NCBI GenBank assembly: GCA_009691845.1
Contig: SIAJ01000016.1
Span: 20,345-84,344, forward strand
Direction: 5' to 3'
DNA: 64,000 bases
From: Gemmataceae bacterium
GTDB lineage: Bacteria; Planctomycetota; Planctomycetia; Gemmatales; Gemmataceae
The notes beneath the pieces were generated by a model. The model saw only the letters and a program-made list of their open reading frames with translations, was not told the origin of the DNA and searched no databases. Positions 52,189 to 60,581 of the stretch are shown here, piece after piece; position 1 is the first letter of the stretch; each line of letters starts with the position of its first letter. Both the position numbers and the translations under genes were made by a program.

Positions 52189-52772
52189 GGGTTGGATTGA
52201 TCGGCAAGGTGCTTGGGAACGAGCAAGCCCCGAATGCGGCACCAGACTACGAGCGGCTTCGGTTGCTTGAAGAGAACGTAGTGAGTGGCACCTGCGCTGG
52301 CGTTGTCGTTCTTGAGCTTTCGCTTGGAGCCATTGGTGGTCCACCACGTTTCGCTGGGAGGTTTGCCGTACTTCCGATTCAGCACCCGGCTGCAGTAAGC
52401 CTTGAAGTCCGCGAGAATCTTGGTCGGATTGGGATCGTCCGGAACCGCGACTACCATGTGCAAGTGGTTAAACATGATGGCGACGGGATGAATGGTCCAG
52501 CCTCGAAATTGCGCCGTTTCACGGAATTGAGGCAAGAGGATCAACGCTTTTTCGAGATCAAGATGGATCGGTGGGCCCTTCATCAGTTCGAGGGCGCTGC
52601 GTTGCAACCCGGGAATTTCCTCCTCCCAGGGTTCGCCCGGCATGTCGTGCTCGAAGCAGAACTGCGTCGGGTCATCCTCGGGACGACGATCGCGAACGGA
52701 AGTGACGGATCCCCGAGGGCTGCCCGGGAGCCAGGTGCCGTACATCGTGTTGGAGAGAAGCCAGTGGCGCAT
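52149..52772 (-). CDS. REP-associated tyrosine transposase (RAYT), IS200-like Y1 type
   Basis: 207 residues from the ATG at 52772; a TTG seven codons earlier is possible. Key features are the HUH metal motif in IMFNHLHMVVAVPDDPNPTK (His-Leu-His), the likely catalytic tyrosine in DFKAYCSRVLNRKYGKPP, and the opening HWLLSNTMYGTWLPGSPRGS. RAYTs are single-copy relatives of IS200/IS605 transposases that cut and join REP palindromes. The gene is flanked by REP sequences on both sides, and its last 14 codons are the REP itself, giving GEPGASATG near the C-terminus. The HUH and tyrosine motifs are intact and there is no frameshift, so the enzyme may be active. Confidence 0.85.
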   Translation of the reverse strand: MRHWLLSNTMYGTWLPGSPRGSVTSVRDRRPEDDPTQFCFEHDMPGEPWEEEIPGLQRSALELMKGPPIHLDLEKALILLPQFRETAQFRGWTIHPVAIMFNHLHMVVAVPDDPNPTKILADFKAYCSRVLNRKYGKPPSETWWTTNGSKRKLKNDNASAGATHYVLFKQPKPLVVWCRIRGLLVPKHLADQSNPGEPGASATGVRA

Positions 52773-52817
52773 AGTGGGAAAATAATCGAGCAATGGACGG
52801 AGTTCAAGAAAAAAACC

Positions 52818-52877
52818 GGCGAGCCGGGAGCGTCAGCGACCGGAGAAGAATTATCTCGCTGACGCTCCCGGCTCGCC
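52818..52877. repeat. Right pair of inverted REP sequences of the RAYT element
   Basis: A 28-bp copy (52818-52845) and a 22-bp truncated copy (52856-52877) lie in opposite orientation with 10 bases between them. They share the core of the left pair. The distal copy ends 6 bases before the stop codon of the RepA-like ATPase. Confidence 0.85.
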
Positions 52878-52882
52878 AAGAT

Positions 52883-53929
52883 TCACTCCCCCAGCCAGGG
52901 CAAGTCCCTCAGCGGCGGTAATTCACCTCGATCGCGGTATTCGTCGTCTTCGTTTTGCAGTCGGTAGCAGTAGGGGTCGGCTTTGCGGCCGGTGCCTTCT
53001 CGGCGCAGGCGGTTTTCTTCGAAGGCTCGGTTGAGCCAGTCGTACAGGATCGATGGCGATGGGCGTTCGATCCCTTCCGGCCAGTCCATCAACAGTTCTT
53101 GATGTGTGGAAGCACGCTTTCGCTTTTTTAAGATGGCCAGGAGCAGGATCCAGTTCTCCTCGAATCGAATCGAATTTGGGTCGTCCAGTGCCGTGAACAG
53201 TGCGGTGGCTGGGTTCCACTCGTAGATCATGCGCTTCGGTGTTTCCGGATAACGCGAGAGGGCAAAGAGTTTTCGTCGGCACTCGTCCGATCGGAGGCCG
53301 CCATACCGGCTGAGTTCGATGATGATGTCCACGGCCGCCAGCAATCCGCCGGAGCCACGAGCGGACGAGCCTTCGTCCGATTTGGTTTTTCGCGGATGAT
53401 GCAGAATCAACACACCGACCCCGGCCTCTGTGAGTTGTTGCAACGGATCGAGCATGCGCAGCAACGCGTTCAAATCGCTTTCCGTGCTGCCCGGCAAGAA
53501 CTTGGCCAAGGGATCGACGACCAGCAAATCGAGTTCGCCGGCTGCGTGTTGTTCGAGGGCATGATCGGTCAGGCGATCCCATTCCTCCGGCGACGGCCGA
53601 CGTGGAAACGGCCTGGCGAGCAACTGGCAATGCTTGCCGACCGGCATCCGTTGCAGCCGATCGGCCCAGGTCTGCCGCGATTCTTCAGAAACCACCAGAG
53701 CCCTGGTCGAGGCAACTTTCCGGTTGAGAAAGGTGCCACCCGCTGCGAACGCTTGCAGAAGTCCCGTGATCAAAGTTGTCTTGCCGGCCTTCCATTGGCT
53801 GGTGAACAGGGTAATATTCCCACGAGCGATCAGGCCGTGCCAAAGCCAATCGGTTGCGGTTCCGGCTTGGGCCGTGTCAATGTGGTCCATGGCCAAGGGA
53901 CGAAAAGCGGCGATTTGAGGCACGAGCAT
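52883..53929 (-). CDS. RepA-like AAA ATPase with C-terminal helical domain
   Basis: 348 residues from the ATG at 53929. The RecA-fold ATPase region has Walker A SQWKAGKTTLITGLL, Walker B LDLLVVDPLAKFLPG, then GVLILHHPRKTKSDEGSSAR with the Arg-Gly-Ser-Gly-Gly element typical of the hexameric RepA (RSF1010-type) helicase group. The C-terminal third (YEWNPATALFTALDDPN onward) looks like a winged-helix DNA-binding region. Such ATPases serve plasmid or phage replication, but chromosomal copies of unknown role are common in planctomycetes. No replication initiator, primase or phage gene is next to it. Its end abuts the right REP pair; the gene at 54084 is divergent. Confidence 0.8.
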   Translation of the reverse strand: MLVPQIAAFRPLAMDHIDTAQAGTATDWLWHGLIARGNITLFTSQWKAGKTTLITGLLQAFAAGGTFLNRKVASTRALVVSEESRQTWADRLQRMPVGKHCQLLARPFPRRPSPEEWDRLTDHALEQHAAGELDLLVVDPLAKFLPGSTESDLNALLRMLDPLQQLTEAGVGVLILHHPRKTKSDEGSSARGSGGLLAAVDIIIELSRYGGLRSDECRRKLFALSRYPETPKRMIYEWNPATALFTALDDPNSIRFEENWILLLAILKKRKRASTHQELLMDWPEGIERPSPSILYDWLNRAFEENRLRREGTGRKADPYCYRLQNEDDEYRDRGELPPLRDLPWLGE

Positions 53930-54083
53930 AATGATTCCGATCCGATATCGATGGTTCCGACGTGGTTGGATTCCTCTGTAGAGGGGTGTGCACAATCTCG
54001 TCGGAGGAATTTTCCCCTGGCGATGGGTGGAATGGAATGTCAGTAGGTGGAATTCCTACACTGCACCAGGAAAGAGGCTTGCG

Positions 54084-54890
54084 ATGATGGAACAGCGGCG
54101 AGGACGCTCAGTGCCGGTTTCGGATGGCCGGAGGCTGGTCAACGAGTTGATGCGGCAATCGCGGCGAGTGCCGTTGGTCACACTACGTCGGGAATGTTCG
54201 ATTGCTGCTCTCGTTGAAGCACGGTCCAACGGCGCAAGCCGACTCTCTTGGGTGGCGATCTTCGCGAAGGCATACGGGCTGGTGGCCGAGCGCAACGTAC
54301 ATCTGCGGCGAAACTGGCTGAGCTTCCCCTGGGGCAGGATTTACGAACATCCGGTCAGTGAATGTGCCGTGCTCATCGAACGCGAATGGCAAGGCGAGGA
54401 GACGGTGCTGGCGGCAAAGATTCGCGCACCGGAAACCATGCCCCTCGAGGCACTGGATGGGCATCTCAAACGCTTCCGCACGGAGCCCGTTCGTTCGGTC
54501 TCTTCGTTTCGACAACTGTTACGGATCGCCCGCTATCCCGCCCTCCTCCGGCGATTCATTTTTTGGTCCACGCTGAACTGGTCCGGCTACAAACGCTGCA
54601 GACGATTCGGCACCTTCCTGATTTCCAGCCTGGGAAACTTTGGCTGCGAAATTCTCGTGCCTCAGATGCCGCTGACGGCGTACCTGGCCTTCGGGCCGAT
54701 CTCGCCGGACGGAAACGTGGCGATCACATTGGCGTTCGACCATCGGGTGATGGACGGACGACAGGCGGCGAGCGCCCTGCAGGACCTGGAGGAAACGTTG
54801 AACACGACGCTAGCCCGCGAACTTCGTTCGCTTGGCACGGCCGAGCCGAACAGGATGCCGGAATCCACACTAGCTTCCTATACTGTCTGA
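54084..54890 (+). CDS. 2-oxoacid dehydrogenase E2-type acyltransferase domain protein, without lipoyl domain
   Basis: 268 residues from the ATG at 54084 (AAGAGG 6 bases upstream; the second ATG three bases on is equally possible). The fold is that of the E2/chloramphenicol acetyltransferase family. It opens [20 protein letters not shown] and has [20 protein letters not shown] in the middle and the active-site signature [15 protein letters not shown] stretch [20 protein letters not shown], with the catalytic His and the Asp-Gly that complete HxxxDG. Neither a lipoyl domain nor a subunit-binding domain precedes it, so it cannot work in a classical E2 core. It may acylate a small molecule. The nuoI gene follows 28 bases downstream. 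Confidence 0.8.
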   Translation: MMEQRRGRSVPVSDGRRLVNELMRQSRRVPLVTLRRECSIAALVEARSNGASRLSWVAIFAKAYGLVAERNVHLRRNWLSFPWGRIYEHPVSECAVLIEREWQGEETVLAAKIRAPETMPLEALDGHLKRFRTEPVRSVSSFRQLLRIARYPALLRRFIFWSTLNWSGYKRCRRFGTFLISSLGNFGCEILVPQMPLTAYLAFGPISPDGNVAITLAFDHRVMDGRQAASALQDLEETLNTTLARELRSLGTAEPNRMPESTLASYTV

Positions 54891-54918
54891 GCATTCAGCC
54901 CTCTTCCGAGTCGCACGT

Positions 54919-55479
54919 ATGCAGGTGTGGTTCCGCAATGTTCGTCTCGCCATCTCCACCATCTCGGCGGGGATGTACGTAACCCTGATGACGATGGTCC
55001 ACACGTTTCGCCGGGGTGCGTTTGCCGCGCACTTCGCGTATCCCGAACTGCCTGTACCGATCAAGCCCCGCTATCGCGGTTTCCACCGCTTCGATCTGAC
55101 CACATGCATCGGTTGCGACAAGTGTGCGAAGGCCTGCCCGGTCGATTGCATCTACATCGAGAAAGAAAAGAACACGCAAGGGAAGGGCTTCCTGGTCAAA
55201 GGGTTCAAGATCGATTACACGAAGTGCATGTTCTGCTCTTTGTGTGTGGATCCGTGTCCGGTGGATTGCATTTTCATGGGCTCGACCCACGACCTGAGTT
55301 GCTTCACGCGAGATGGCTGCGTGGTCGACTACGCAAAATTGCCGCTGGAGGTCTCATGGGGCCAGGCCACTTTGAATCCGACGTCCGTGTATGAATCGAA
55401 GAAGATTGCCTTGCCGGTGTGGGTGAAACCACCTGATCCGCCGAAGGCGGCCGCTCCAGCACCTGCACCTGCCGCTTGA
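54919..55479 (+). CDS. nuoI: NADH-quinone oxidoreductase subunit I
   Basis: 186 residues. Two ferredoxin-type motifs, [15 protein letters not shown] and [15 protein letters not shown], each with the C-x2-C-x2-C-x3-C-P pattern, bind the N6a and N6b [4Fe-4S] clusters. The N-terminus ([20 protein letters not shown]) is amphipathic and lies at the membrane. NuoI passes electrons through the peripheral arm of complex I toward NuoB. The C-terminal tail is Pro/Ala-rich and longer than usual. The ribosome-binding site is weak. It is the first of four complex I genes here, an order (nuoI ahead of nuoA) different from the canonical A-to-N arrangement. Confidence 0.95.
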   Translation: MQVWFRNVRLAISTISAGMYVTLMTMVHTFRRGAFAAHFAYPELPVPIKPRYRGFHRFDLTTCIGCDKCAKACPVDCIYIEKEKNTQGKGFLVKGFKIDYTKCMFCSLCVDPCPVDCIFMGSTHDLSCFTRDGCVVDYAKLPLEVSWGQATLNPTSVYESKKIALPVWVKPPDPPKAAAPAPAPAA

Positions 55480-55522
55480 GTGAGCCGTTGGCTCACTCGC
55501 TAAACGGAGAGACGTCCTCACG

Positions 55523-56056
55523 ATGACCGAACTCGTCACCATCATTCTCGTGTTCATGGCCGTTGGCATCGGCTTTTTGATCACGAACCTGACGCTCGGG
55601 AAGTTCTTTCGCCCCGCGAAGCCGGAGGCGGAGAAGGGGACCATTTACGAATGCGGCGAGCCGGCCATCGGCAACTCGTGGGTGCAATTCGATCTGCGCT
55701 TCTACGTGGTCGCACTGCTGTTCGTGGTCTTCGATGTGGAAATGGCGTTCTTCTTCCCGTGGGCCACGGTGTTTGGCACCACAAACAAGCTGGCCGACCC
55801 TGAGACGCCTCCGGAAGTACGTGCGGAACTGGCCGCGGGGCTGGAAGGCAAGCCGTATAAGAGCGGGAACGCTACTGCGGCCACGGACGAAGAACTCGCG
55901 GCGGCCCGCACATTGGCGCGACTCGCGTTCGTGGACATTCTGATTTTCTTTGGCGTGCTGATTGTCGGCTTCGCTTATTTGTGGAAGCGAGGGGACCTCG
56001 AATGGGTTCGCAGCACGGCCGGGCAAGAACCAACAGCGATAGAAGGGGCCACGTAA
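55523..56056 (+). CDS. nuoA: NADH-quinone oxidoreductase subunit A, enlarged
   Basis: 177 residues, about 50 longer than typical NuoA. The first membrane helix is [20 protein letters not shown]. The canonical signature [40 protein letters not shown] spans the loop and the second helix (key residues Cys-Gly-Glu and Asp-Val-Glu). An extra segment of about 50 polar residues ([20 protein letters not shown] through [19 protein letters not shown]) precedes the third helix. NuoA is part of the membrane arm next to the quinone site. Its TAA stop overlaps the ATG of nuoB by one base (TAATG), so expression is coupled. Confidence 0.93.
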   Translation: MTELVTIILVFMAVGIGFLITNLTLGKFFRPAKPEAEKGTIYECGEPAIGNSWVQFDLRFYVVALLFVVFDVEMAFFFPWATVFGTTNKLADPETPPEVRAELAAGLEGKPYKSGNATAATDEELAAARTLARLAFVDILIFFGVLIVGFAYLWKRGDLEWVRSTAGQEPTAIEGAT

Positions 56057-56670
56057 TGGGCATGCTCGAAGGGCGTTGGGAAGAAGGCTTCGTCAGCACG
56101 ACGCTGGAACAGGCGATCAACTGGTCACGCCAGGGCAGCCTGTGGCCGATGACGTTCGGACTCGCCTGCTGTGCCATCGAAATGATGGCCACGGGTGCGA
56201 GTCGTTACGACATCGATCGCTTCGGGGCCGGTGCCTTCCGCGCGTCTCCCCGGCAGGCGGACTTGATGATCGTGGCCGGCACGGTCAACTACAAGATGGC
56301 CGACCGCGTCAGGCGACTTTACAACCAAATGCCCGAGCCGAAGTTCGTGATCGCCATGGGTGCCTGCACCTGCGGCGGCGGGCCGTATTACAAGTACGGC
56401 TACAACGTCGTGAAAGGCGTGGACCTGGTTGTGCCCGTCGATGTGTACGTGCCCGGCTGTCCGCCTCGTCCAGAGGCCTTGCTCGAAGGCTTGATGCGGA
56501 TTCAGGACAAGGTAAAGGGCATGAAGGAATTGACAAAGGGGCAACCCATCACGCTGCCAGTGCCGAAACGGACCGGCGGTGTCATGTTGCCGAGCGAACT
56601 GGACACCTTCGAGAAAGCCAACGAGTTCGTCACATCCACCAAGGAAAAGGCCAAGCCGGCCAAGGCGTGA
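56056..56670 (+). CDS. nuoB: NADH-quinone oxidoreductase subunit B
   Basis: 204 residues from the ATG that overlaps the nuoA stop. It carries the N2 [4Fe-4S] cluster ligands: the vicinal cysteines in [20 protein letters not shown], one in [20 protein letters not shown], and [20 protein letters not shown]. This cluster delivers electrons to ubiquinone. The C-terminal tail ([19 protein letters not shown]) is longer than usual and Lys/Ala-rich. nuoC follows with a 2-base gap. Confidence 0.97.
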   Translation: MGMLEGRWEEGFVSTTLEQAINWSRQGSLWPMTFGLACCAIEMMATGASRYDIDRFGAGAFRASPRQADLMIVAGTVNYKMADRVRRLYNQMPEPKFVIAMGACTCGGGPYYKYGYNVVKGVDLVVPVDVYVPGCPPRPEALLEGLMRIQDKVKGMKELTKGQPITLPVPKRTGGVMLPSELDTFEKANEFVTSTKEKAKPAKA

Positions 56671-56672
56671 AC

Positions 56673-57203
56673 ATGGTACCCGCAGATGTTATTGCTTTGT
56701 TGGAATCACGCTTTGGCTCGGCCATCACCAGAAAGAACTTGGAGGCCATCGATCCTTATGCGGTCGTGGCCGTCGAGGGACTCGTGGAAGTCGCCACGTT
56801 CCTGCGCGACGACCCGAGCCTGAAGTTCGATCTGCTCAATTCCATCACAGGCGTCGACTATCTCGAAACAGACGCAAAGAAACTCGCCAAGGCCGGCTTC
56901 GAGCCGCACCTGGAAGTCGTTTACCATCTCACCAGTTTCACGTACAAGAATCGATTCACGTTCAAGCTCATCCTGCCGCGATGGAAAGAAGACATCGAAG
57001 GCCAACTCCCCGAAGTTCCCACGGTCAGCGGCGTATGGGGGACCGCCGATTGGCACGAACGCGAAACGTTCGACCTGTGTGGCATCACTTTCACCGGCCA
57101 CCCGGACCTGAGGCGAATCCTGCTCGCCGAGGACTGGGAAGGCTATCCGTTGCGAAAGGATTATGCGTTTCCGCTGGAGTACCACGGGATTCGAGGGCGG
57201 TAG
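56673..57203 (+). CDS. nuoC: NADH-quinone oxidoreductase subunit C
   Basis: 176 residues from the ATG at 56673, two bases after the nuoB stop. The family signature [20 protein letters not shown], followed by [20 protein letters not shown], lies at the C-terminus. The N-terminal part contains [20 protein letters not shown]. NuoC belongs to the peripheral connecting module with NuoB, NuoD and NuoI. No nuoD follows; instead the next gene is on the other strand, one base away, so the remaining complex I genes must be elsewhere. Confidence 0.95.
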   Translation: MVPADVIALLESRFGSAITRKNLEAIDPYAVVAVEGLVEVATFLRDDPSLKFDLLNSITGVDYLETDAKKLAKAGFEPHLEVVYHLTSFTYKNRFTFKLILPRWKEDIEGQLPEVPTVSGVWGTADWHERETFDLCGITFTGHPDLRRILLAEDWEGYPLRKDYAFPLEYHGIRGR

Positions 57204-57204
57204 G

Positions 57205-57870
57205 TTACTTCAGGGCCTTCTGCACCGCCTCGCTAAGTACCTCGTAGCCTTTCGGCGTCAGGTGTAGCCCGTCTTTGACAAACATCTCTGGAATGGGTTC
57301 GCCATCCTTGCCGAGCATTCCTGGCACGATGTTGATGTAGTTGAGCCGTTCGTCCTTGCTGCAGAATTCCTTCACCAACGCGTTTGCATTCGATTGCGTC
57401 TCGAACTGTTTCCAGCGGGCGAGGCTTGGCTTGACGCAGATGAAGTGGATCCGCGTCTTTGGCAGTTGCTTGTGAACGGCTTCTGCGAACGCACGGAAGT
57501 CGGCGTGTACCTGTTCGGGCTTGCGCTTGGCGTTGATGTCGTTGTCACCGGCATAGAAGACGATTGTTTTGGGCTCGTGCTTGAGGATGATCCGTTCGAC
57601 AAAGTGCGTGACGTCGCGAATTTCCGAGCCGCCAAATGCACAATTGATCGCCTTCCATTCGGGGAACGACTTGGCGAGATCCCATTGTCGAATGGTCGAA
57701 CTGCCCGCGAAGACGATGCCGCCTTTTTCGGGTGCCTTTTCCTTGTGCCGCTTCTCGAGTGCGACGATGTCTTTCTCCCATTTCTGAATGCGTGCAGGCT
57801 CCAGTCCCGATTGTGCCAACAGCGGGGCCAACAAGGCTGTTCCGGCCAAAATCGCAAGCAAGCGTCGCAT
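57205..57870 (-). CDS. Secreted SGNH/GDSL-like hydrolase
   Basis: 221 residues. A signal peptide (MRRLLAILAGTALLAPLLAQ) precedes a compact SGNH fold: block I IVFAGSSTIRQWDLAKSFPE (catalytic Ser), block II Gly in AFGGSEIRDVTHFVERI, block III VFYAGDNDINAKRKPEQVHA (Asn), and a C-terminal catalytic Asp/His in MFVKDGLHLTPKGYEVLSEA (D-x-x-H). Such enzymes are esterases or carbohydrate deacetylases acting in the envelope. The gene is convergent with nuoC (one base between the stops) and divergent from the UDG gene. Its substrate cannot be inferred. Confidence 0.88.
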   Translation of the reverse strand: MRRLLAILAGTALLAPLLAQSGLEPARIQKWEKDIVALEKRHKEKAPEKGGIVFAGSSTIRQWDLAKSFPEWKAINCAFGGSEIRDVTHFVERIILKHEPKTIVFYAGDNDINAKRKPEQVHADFRAFAEAVHKQLPKTRIHFICVKPSLARWKQFETQSNANALVKEFCSKDERLNYINIVPGMLGKDGEPIPEMFVKDGLHLTPKGYEVLSEAVQKALK

Positions 57871-57935
57871 GTGCGGATCCTCTGGGGTGTCTACAACAAC
57901 CTATCGAGAGAGCGTGATAGCGGGGAGAGAATTTC

Positions 57936-58691
57936 ATGGCCAGCGATGTTCGCGAACAACTTCGACTCCGTCTGGAAGGCCTGGAAGCGGCGGGCATCGA
58001 CTGGCTTCCGAAAACGTCCGGGCCACCCGAGGGTTTCGAGTTTGCGGCCGCAAGCCCCGAACTGGTTCCGGTCGAGGAACCTCGACGCGAAGCGAACAGT
58101 CAGGAGGGGCGGCAGATCACGCTGAATGTGCTCCGCGAACGGGTCAGCCGTTGCGAGCGCTGTCCGGAGTTGGCCGTCTCGCGAACGCAAACGGTTTTCG
58201 GAGTCGGACCAATCGGGGCGGAGATTCTCTTTATTGGCGAAGCACCGGGAGCGGACGAAGATCGACAAGGCGAACCGTTCGTGGGGGCGGCCGGGCAGAT
58301 GCTGAACCGGATTATCACAGGCTGCGGGCTGCGGCGAGAGGAAATTTACATCTGCAACATTCTGCGCTGCCGGCCGCCAGGCAATCGCCCGCCGCAGCCG
58401 ACGGAAGAACAGAATTGCCGGGAATACTTGGACGAAACAATCGACCTTGTGGGACCAAAAATCATCGTGTGCTGGGGAGCTACGGCTGCGCAGAATCTAT
58501 TACGCTCGACTGTTGGCATCACCAAAATGCGTGGCAGCATGTACTCGTATCGCGACCTTCCCGTGATCTGCACCTTCCATCCGGCCTCGCTGCTGGAAGG
58601 ACGCTCTCCACAAAACAAGAAGTACGTATGGGAGGATATGCAGATGATGTTGAAATCTCTGGGAAAGCCGATTCCGGTGAAGAACGCATAG
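57936..58691 (+). CDS. Family 4 uracil-DNA glycosylase (Fe-S)
   Basis: 251 residues. The N-terminal 60 residues are variable; the enzyme proper begins with a cluster ligand pair [20 protein letters not shown]. Motif A is [20 protein letters not shown], with GEAPG-x-x-E/D typical of family 4. Further cluster ligands are in [20 protein letters not shown] and [10 protein letters not shown]. The C-terminal motif is CTFHPASLL. The [4Fe-4S] cluster stabilises the fold; the enzyme removes uracil from DNA to start base excision repair. The ATG at 57936 has GGAG upstream. Downstream lies a decayed restriction nuclease fragment. Confidence 0.93.
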   Translation: MASDVREQLRLRLEGLEAAGIDWLPKTSGPPEGFEFAAASPELVPVEEPRREANSQEGRQITLNVLRERVSRCERCPELAVSRTQTVFGVGPIGAEILFIGEAPGADEDRQGEPFVGAAGQMLNRIITGCGLRREEIYICNILRCRPPGNRPPQPTEEQNCREYLDETIDLVGPKIIVCWGATAAQNLLRSTVGITKMRGSMYSYRDLPVICTFHPASLLEGRSPQNKKYVWEDMQMMLKSLGKPIPVKNA

Positions 58692-58985
58692 GAGTCGGCA
58701 GACTCTACTGCTTGCGGCCAGAAATGAGACTGCCGGTACGTTCTCAGCGAAGGCACTGGAGGAGGCAGTTCGCGACAGAGTCCCCCTATTGAGCTGGTGG
58801 ATGGCGAGCGGCTGATAGCGCTGTTTGAGAGCTTGGAATTGGGGCTTCGTCTTCGCAAAACTTTCGACGTGGATCAGGCCTTCTTCGACGAATTCATGCC
58901 CAACGGCTCTCAAAAGACTGGTGGACCGGCAGTGAGTCAGCCACCTCAAAAAATTTCCCACCCAAATAGCCGCAGGAAATCCTGA
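58692..58985 (+). pseudogene. 3' remnant of an Mrr-like restriction endonuclease gene
   Basis: Two frames joined near the run of five C bases at 58782-58786 make a recognisable C-terminus. The first gives LLLAARNETAGTFSAKALEE and AVRDRVP. The second continues as PIELVDGERLIALFESLELG and RLRKTFDVDQAFFDEFMP. The element DGERL followed by an acidic Phe-Phe-x-Glu/Asp-Phe ending is what the last 60-70 residues of Mrr-family (PD-(D/E)XK) endonucleases look like. A one-base shift and the absence of the catalytic domain show it is dead. The frame stops at 58983-58985. It lies directly after the UDG gene. Confidence 0.5.
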
Positions 58986-59197
58986 ACTGCCCTTCACTTC
59001 TCGCCCTGCGAAATAATCTCCTATGTGCAGGTTGTAGATCCGGCATCGCGCCGGGTCGGCCTGGCACCAGATTGCCCCGTTTTGCACCATTTATGCAAAG
59101 ATGTTATCGCTCGGGGCTGCCGAAAATGTTAAGATTGCTGTGTTGAATCCTGCCGGTCGGTTTTCGCATTGACTGTCTTCCTGCCAAGAGGCTTGCC
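58986..59197. other. Upstream region of DUF1501 protein 6
   Basis: No gene was recognised. The region should contain the promoter of the gene at 59198. It has no visible repeat. Confidence 0.35.
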
Positions 59198-60577
59198 ATG
59201 CCTTCTCATCGCTCTTGCCCTGAATTTCGTCGCACCATCCAGCATCCGGATCGCCGGAGTTTCGTGAAGGCCGGCATGTTAGGGGCTACCGGCCTCGGGC
59301 TTGCCGATCTGTTCCGAAGCGAGGCTTTGGCGTCGACTACCACCGCTACCGCCAAGCGGCCGACTTCCGTCATTATTCTTTGGATGCGTGGTGGGCCGGC
59401 CCATCAAGATACTTGGGATCCGAAGCCGGATGCCGCTGTCGAATATCGCGGCGAGTTTGGCACCATCCCTTCAACAGTCCCGGGCGTCCGGCTTTGCGAT
59501 CTGCTGCCAATGTCCGCGAAGATGATGCACAAGTGGTCGATGGTACGGAGCTTACACCATCACGAGGCTGGGCACTCGGCCGGCGACCAAATTTGCTTCA
59601 CCGGCTACAACTCGGGTCCATCGCCCGATGAGAACATTCACCCAAGTTGCGGTTCGATCGTCTCGAAGCAACTGGGCCACACCGTTCCGCACATGCCGGC
59701 TTATGTGATGATCCCCCGGATGTTGCCTGGAGCGGGATCAGCCTACCTCGGCGTGGCACATCGGCCATTTGAAACGCAGGCCGACCCGGCAAACATGGCC
59801 GTGCCGTTCAAGGTACCGAATTTTACGTTGCCAGCGGGCATCACGATGGAGCGAGTTGGCGACCGCAAGGGCTTACTCGGTTCGTTCGATGCTGTTCGCC
59901 GGGATATCGACGCCACGGGGCAATACGAAGCGATGGACCGTTACCAAAAGAAAGCCTGGGACGTGGTCACATCCGCGGCCGCCCGCGACGCGTTCGATCT
60001 CGACAAGGAGCCAATGTCGATCCGCGAGCGTTACGGCATCATGCCGGCGTTTGATCCGGGTGCCTTGAATCGCTGCGGTTGCCCAGCCTGGAGTCAACGG
60101 ATTTTGCTAGCTCGTCGGCTCGTTGAAGCTGGCGTCAGGCTCGTCACGGTCGATCTTCGCTGGTGGGACACGCACGTGAAGGGCTTTGAGTCGCTGAAAC
60201 TCGGCTTCCTGGATCGCTGGGATCGTGCGTACACCGCCCTCATTGAAGACCTGGAATCGCGTGGGTTGTTGGAATCGACGCTCGTGCTCGCTTGGGGTGA
60301 ATTCGGCCGCACGCCGAGAGTGAACAACGACGCCGGCCGCGATCACTATCCGGGTGTGTTCAGTGCGGCCCTCGCCGGAGGCGGCATCAAAGGCGGCACA
60401 GTTGTGGGCGAATCGGACGAGAAGGCCGCATTCCCGAAGACCAACCCGAAGTCGCCTCAGGACGTGCTGGCTACGGTGTACCACCATCTCGGCATCGACA
60501 CGAAGACCGAGTATTTCAACAATGGCCGGCCGATTCCGGTGCTGCCGAGCGGTAAGGTGATTGAGGAGTTGTTTTAG
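59198..60577 (+). CDS. DUF1501 protein 6
   Basis: 459 residues; AGAGG lies about 7 bases before the ATG. The leader has DRRSFVKAGMLGATGLGLAD, a Tat-like twin arginine. Landmarks are IILWMRGGPAHQDTWDPKPD, MVRSLHHHEAGHSAGDQICF, LVTVDLRWWDTHVKGFESLK, AWGEFGRTPRVNNDAGRDHY and AALAGGGIKGGTVVGESDEK. It differs from the other copies by the segment MPAFDPGALNRCGCPAWSQR, with two cysteines near the active region. The protein should be periplasmic. It converges on the TIGR03067-type gene with two hairpins between. Confidence 0.91.
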   Translation: MPSHRSCPEFRRTIQHPDRRSFVKAGMLGATGLGLADLFRSEALASTTTATAKRPTSVIILWMRGGPAHQDTWDPKPDAAVEYRGEFGTIPSTVPGVRLCDLLPMSAKMMHKWSMVRSLHHHEAGHSAGDQICFTGYNSGPSPDENIHPSCGSIVSKQLGHTVPHMPAYVMIPRMLPGAGSAYLGVAHRPFETQADPANMAVPFKVPNFTLPAGITMERVGDRKGLLGSFDAVRRDIDATGQYEAMDRYQKKAWDVVTSAAARDAFDLDKEPMSIRERYGIMPAFDPGALNRCGCPAWSQRILLARRLVEAGVRLVTVDLRWWDTHVKGFESLKLGFLDRWDRAYTALIEDLESRGLLESTLVLAWGEFGRTPRVNNDAGRDHYPGVFSAALAGGGIKGGTVVGESDEKAAFPKTNPKSPQDVLATVYHHLGIDTKTEYFNNGRPIPVLPSGKVIEELF

Positions 60578-60581
60578 AAAT

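Noticed and set aside
52101..52877. A CRISPR-like array because of four similar repeats
   Set aside because: The repeats are in inverted pairs around a transposase gene, differ in spacing and have no uniform spacers; this is a REP arrangement. No CRISPR array or cas gene was seen elsewhere in the window.
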